Source of the DNA: Dethiosulfatarculus sandiegensis
GTDB lineage: Bacteria; Desulfobacterota; Desulfarculia; Desulfarculales; Desulfarculaceae
Length of the DNA: 35,000 bases
Direction of reading: 5' to 3'
Assembly: GCF_000931935.2 (NCBI RefSeq)
Contig: NZ_AZAC01000010.1
Coordinates: 1-35,000 of the forward strand
A model generated the notes under the pieces. That model was not told where the DNA came from. It did no database searches and saw only the letters and a program-made list of their open reading frames with translations. This document shows, one piece after another, positions 32,096 to 35,000 of the stretch; positions within the stretch are counted from its first letter, which is position 1, and each line of letters starts with the position of its first letter. Position numbers and translations under genes: made by a program.

Positions 32096-32578
32096 TTATA
32101 TGGCGACCTCCACCAGGGTGGGGTCAAGCACCCTTAACATGTCTTTTGTAGAAATCTTGGCCAGAAAGCCCCTTTTACCGGCGTTTAGGTAAACGTAAGG
32201 CAGATCGGCTATGGTCTTTTCCGCATAGATAGGCATTTTCTTCCTGGTGCCAAAGGGAGAGGTGCCTCCGACCAGGTAACCGGTATGCAGGGTGGCTGTC
32301 TTGGGCTGACAAGGCTCCACACTTTTCACCTTAATCGCTCTGGCCAGATTTTTGGTTGATACCATGGCATTGCCGTGCATCAATATTATAAGAGGCTTGT
32401 TATTCTCATCCTCCATGATCAAGGTCTTTATGACCATGGTTTCATCCACGCCCAAGGCCTCTGCCGCAACCTCTGTACCACCATGTTCCACATACTGATA
32501 AAGATGGGGCTCAAAATCGACCTTATGGGCCCTGAATTCGCGAACCGCAGGGGTAACGGGGAATTTATTTTTGGCCAT
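32096..32578 (-). CDS. ybaK: YbaK/EbsC-type Cys-tRNA(Pro) deacylase
   Basis: A 160-residue protein spanning a complete YbaK domain. Landmarks are the early TPAVREFRAHKV, the catalytic Lys in MVIKTLIM, and the GGTSPFGTRKKMPIY loop (family G-G-x-S-P-x-G-x-K-K). These enzymes hydrolyse Cys-tRNA(Pro) formed by mistakes of prolyl-tRNA synthetase. AAAGGA lies 6 bases before the ATG. It is a free-standing gene between two plus-strand genes. Confidence 0.88.
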   Translation of the reverse strand: MAKNKFPVTPAVREFRAHKVDFEPHLYQYVEHGGTEVAAEALGVDETMVIKTLIMEDENNKPLIILMHGNAMVSTKNLARAIKVKSVEPCQPKTATLHTGYLVGGTSPFGTRKKMPIYAEKTIADLPYVYLNAGKRGFLAKISTKDMLRVLDPTLVEVAI

Positions 32579-32662
32579 TTTTTATCCTTTTGTTTTTTGC
32601 AATACCTGTTTCCAAAAGCATGGCCCGGTTTATACCGATAACAGTATACAGGGAGGCGGACC

Positions 32663-33079
32663 ATGGGCTCAATTCTGATCCAGGGTATACAACGTCTGTT
32701 TACAGGCTTCAACCTGTCTCAACCCATGCAGGGGTGGGAGGGAATCTCCTGGGGAGCCGGGTATGACCAGGTGAAGATCAGATTTCCCGAGGCAAAACAA
32801 GTTTCAGGAGAACTGGTGATTGAAAACCAAGATCCAACACCCAAACACTACAGCATAACCCTCTCCTTTAACCAAACCAGGCAATTAAGCCAGGTGAGCC
32901 TCAACTTTAAGGGCAGCAATGAAACCAGTGAATTCAGTCGTTTGAGCCAGGAATTAACCGAAAAATTCGGTCTTCCTTCAACCACCACCCAAGACAGCAA
33001 GATCTGGGTGAAAGATGAGACTCAAATAGAACTCTCCGCTTCTCCTGAAGGAGGAGTTGTTTTGAATGAAAAAGCCTGA
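32663..33079 (+). CDS. Hypothetical 138-residue protein
   Basis: Not recognised. A strong GGGAGG lies 6 bases before the ATG, so the frame is real. The protein is mostly beta strands, with GWEGISWGAGYDQVKIRFP near the start, then HYSITLSFNQTRQLSQVSLNF and SQELTEKFGLPSTTT. This pattern is often seen in small uncharacterised proteins that compare expected and observed surface strands (a plausible lipocalin- or jellyroll-like sheet), but no fold is assigned. No signal peptide or membrane helix is visible. It is divergent from ybaK and lies 119 bases ahead of the Fic-fold-like gene, so an operon is possible but not shown. Confidence 0.5.
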   Translation: MGSILIQGIQRLFTGFNLSQPMQGWEGISWGAGYDQVKIRFPEAKQVSGELVIENQDPTPKHYSITLSFNQTRQLSQVSLNFKGSNETSEFSRLSQELTEKFGLPSTTTQDSKIWVKDETQIELSASPEGGVVLNEKA

Positions 33080-33198
33080 GAATATCTTATAGTCAGGCGT
33101 AAGTGTGGTCATATCTCCCTCATATCAACAAGTTCCGTTTACCTTTCACCTTTTTTCTGATATTTATTAAGAAAAAATAACTTTTTGGGGGAGAGTCA

Positions 33199-34278
33199 AT
33201 GACTCAGGATGCTGTTAAGCATGACCTCTTAACTTTAGACCTTGAATCCGCCTTACGCCTGGCCCAGGCCTCTCGCATTGTGGGCAGCCTGGAAACTTTG
33301 GAACAGGTGTGGCCTTTTTGGGCCGGTTTCAGCAAGGGACCGCTGGCCGCCATGTTGGCGACTACAGAAGCTGAACTTTTGGGTTTTAAGGTGGATTTAG
33401 CCGAGGCGCTTTTCCTTGGCCCGGAGAACACGCCCTCCCGACCGAATCAAGGTATGCGCCTGGCCATAGGCATAACAAGTTATGTACGGGAATTAGCCGC
33501 CCTTCCCACGGACAGGCAAATCACGCCTTCCAGGGTGAGCGAGGTCCTTTATGGGCTTAGTGCACCTCATTTGGCCAGAACCAGGCCCCTGATAGACGAG
33601 CAGGAGGCAAGCGATCACCTTTCCGGCGCACCAGTCTGGACCCTGGCTCCCAAGTGGCTTAAGTCCGGTCTGCCGGCCTTATGGGTTGCCGGACTGGCCC
33701 TTGCTTCCTGGGAAAGGGACGGGCCGGAGCACAAACACCGTTCAGTGGGCGGCAGGTTGCTATTATCTTGCCTTGGACCAAGGTTGGGGTTGCCGGGCCA
33801 GAGCTTCACCCTTTTGGGCGTTTGCCTGGATGAAGTGGCTTTTACCGATCATGGCGGCATGGAAACCCTTTTGAAGGAAGTAAGGGAAGAAGGAGCCTGG
33901 CGCAGGTTTGTGGAGGCGTTTTTAGCCGCGGCGGAACTATCGGCTGACTGGGTAAAAAAAACCGTCTTAAGTGTACAACAATTGAATCTGGATCATCAGG
34001 ATCTCATAGACACCTGGATAAGGGCGCCAAGGCACCCTAAAAGACTGTTGGATCTCTTAGTGGTTAAACCGGTGATCGATATCCCTCAGGTAGCCAATGA
34101 CCTGGATGTGACCCAAAGGACAGCCGGACTTTTGGTCTCTAAACTGGAAGAACTCAACCTCCTGGTGGAAACGACCAACCAAAAAAGAGGAAGGCGATAC
34201 GCCTACGCGCCTCTTTTGGAATTGCTCCAACCTGGTTGGACGGAAAACTTCCTAAGAACCAAAAAGGAATCAGAATAA
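33199..34278 (+). CDS. Fic-fold-like (DUF1612-type) protein with C-terminal winged helix
   Basis: A 359-residue protein. Residues about 40-200 resemble the helical core of Fic-related DUF1612 proteins: A-M-L-A-T-T-E-A-E-L-L-G as the inner helix, GMRLAIGITSYVREL, and a segment HKHRSVGGRLLLSCLGPRLG at 178-197 that sits where Fic proteins have HPFxxGNGRxxRLL. The His and the G-R-L-L are kept but the middle of the AMPylation motif is lost. Residues about 285-350 form a winged helix (IPQVANDLDVTQRTAGLLVS). It may be a transcription regulator built on a dead Fic fold. The ATG has GGGGGAGAG upstream. Confidence 0.6.
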   Translation: MTQDAVKHDLLTLDLESALRLAQASRIVGSLETLEQVWPFWAGFSKGPLAAMLATTEAELLGFKVDLAEALFLGPENTPSRPNQGMRLAIGITSYVRELAALPTDRQITPSRVSEVLYGLSAPHLARTRPLIDEQEASDHLSGAPVWTLAPKWLKSGLPALWVAGLALASWERDGPEHKHRSVGGRLLLSCLGPRLGLPGQSFTLLGVCLDEVAFTDHGGMETLLKEVREEGAWRRFVEAFLAAAELSADWVKKTVLSVQQLNLDHQDLIDTWIRAPRHPKRLLDLLVVKPVIDIPQVANDLDVTQRTAGLLVSKLEELNLLVETTNQKRGRRYAYAPLLELLQPGWTENFLRTKKESE

Positions 34279-34359
34279 CCTTGGTGGCTTTTCATCGTCG
34301 AAAAAGAATTGAACAGTCAAGCGGTTAATCTTGCGGAATTTCCCACAGCCAAATATAAA

Positions 34360-34397
34360 AAATAACCGCTTTACCAGTTTAGGTAAAGCGGTTATTT
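34360..34397. terminator. Perfect 16-bp hairpin, probable bidirectional terminator
   Basis: AAATAACCGCTTTACC and GGTAAAGCGGTTATTT flank a 6-base loop. On the minus strand it is followed by a T-rich tract, so it may be a second terminator of the rRNA operon; on the plus strand it can end the Fic-like gene transcript. Confidence 0.65.
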
Positions 34398-34417
34398 AAT
34401 GAACAAAAAATCATGGC

Positions 34418-34455
34418 AAAAAAAAGCCCCTCAAGGTTTTTAGGCCTTGAGGGGC
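34418..34455 (-). terminator. Rho-independent terminator of the rRNA operon
   Basis: On the minus strand GCCCCTCAAGG and CCTTGAGGGGC form an 11-bp stem, followed by eight T. It begins 9 bases after the 5S 3' end. Confidence 0.88.
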
Positions 34456-34463
34456 AAAAATTG

Positions 34464-34580
34464 AATCCGGCGGCGTCCTACTCTCCCACACAAGAAATGT
34501 GCAGTACCATCGGCGCTAAGGAGCTTAACTTCTGTGTTCGGGATGGGAACAGGTGTGGCCTCCTCGCTATCGCCACCGGA
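34464..34580 (-). rRNA. rrf: 5S ribosomal RNA
   Basis: About 117 bases read on the minus strand. The terminal stem pairs TCCGGTGGCG with CGCCGCCGGA. Conserved parts include CCACACCTGTTCCCATCCCGA, GAAGTTAAG and GGGAGAGTAGG. It closes the operon just behind the 23S gene. Confidence 0.92.
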
Positions 34581-34665
34581 AAACTTTATTCTATTATCAT
34601 AAAATTGATAGAGCGTTTGTTGTATTCGACACTTCGTTGAGTCCGAAGAGGACATAGAAATTAAA

Positions 34666-35000
<335 letters not shown>

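Overview
The window reads as chromosomal DNA of a free-living, motile Gram-negative bacterium, most likely a Desulfobacterota (former Deltaproteobacteria) relative. That placement is an inference from gene content (an ETF/acyl-CoA dehydrogenase operon, a large hybrid sensor kinase, a MotAB stator pair, radical SAM peptide chemistry), not from a phylogenetic marker. The right edge enters an rRNA operon on the minus strand (5S complete, 23S 3' end), which would allow a firm placement.

Layout. Positions 1-1.67 kb hold a tight minus-strand gene set: a nucleotidyltransferase, a stand-alone PqqD-like protein, two very small overlapping ORFs and the start of a gene that leaves the window. Together they resemble a RiPP-type accessory cluster. 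Positions 1.7-4.7 kb are a graveyard of mobile DNA: a truncated IS1595-family transposase, a truncated tyrosine integrase and a multiply frameshifted IS3-family element. A small His-rich metal-binding protein follows at 5.07 kb.

The most interesting locus is at 5.84-10.08 kb. A sigma70-like promoter leads into a 162-residue precursor-like protein made of six 25-residue repeats, each carrying M-(A/P)-K-G-D-x-x-W. Directly behind it, almost without gaps, lie a radical SAM/SPASM protein with its own N-terminal PqqD-like domain, a RimO/MiaB-like radical SAM methylthiotransferase, and a GNAT acetyltransferase with an extra C-terminal domain. The repeat motif resembles the AKGDGW core of streptide, whose Lys and Trp are cross-linked by a SPASM enzyme, but with one more residue between Lys and Trp and with six copies. 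I read this as a multi-core RiPP system that may combine Lys-Trp cross-linking, Asp methylthiolation and acylation.

The rest is mostly ordinary chromosome: a Sel1-repeat exported protein, tRNA-Ser(GCT), an M48 membrane protease with TPRs, etfB-etfA-acyl-CoA dehydrogenase, a DUF1343 muramidase-like protein with three tandem hairpins behind it, an asparaginase II-type protein with a His-rich N-terminus, a 1329-residue multi-PAS hybrid kinase, a methyltransferase split by an in-frame TGA, tRNA-Ser(GGA), a winged-helix protein, two alpha/beta hydrolases, motAB with a near-consensus sigma54 promoter, a YbaK-type deacylase, and a Fic-fold-like protein with a C-terminal winged helix ahead of the rRNA operon.
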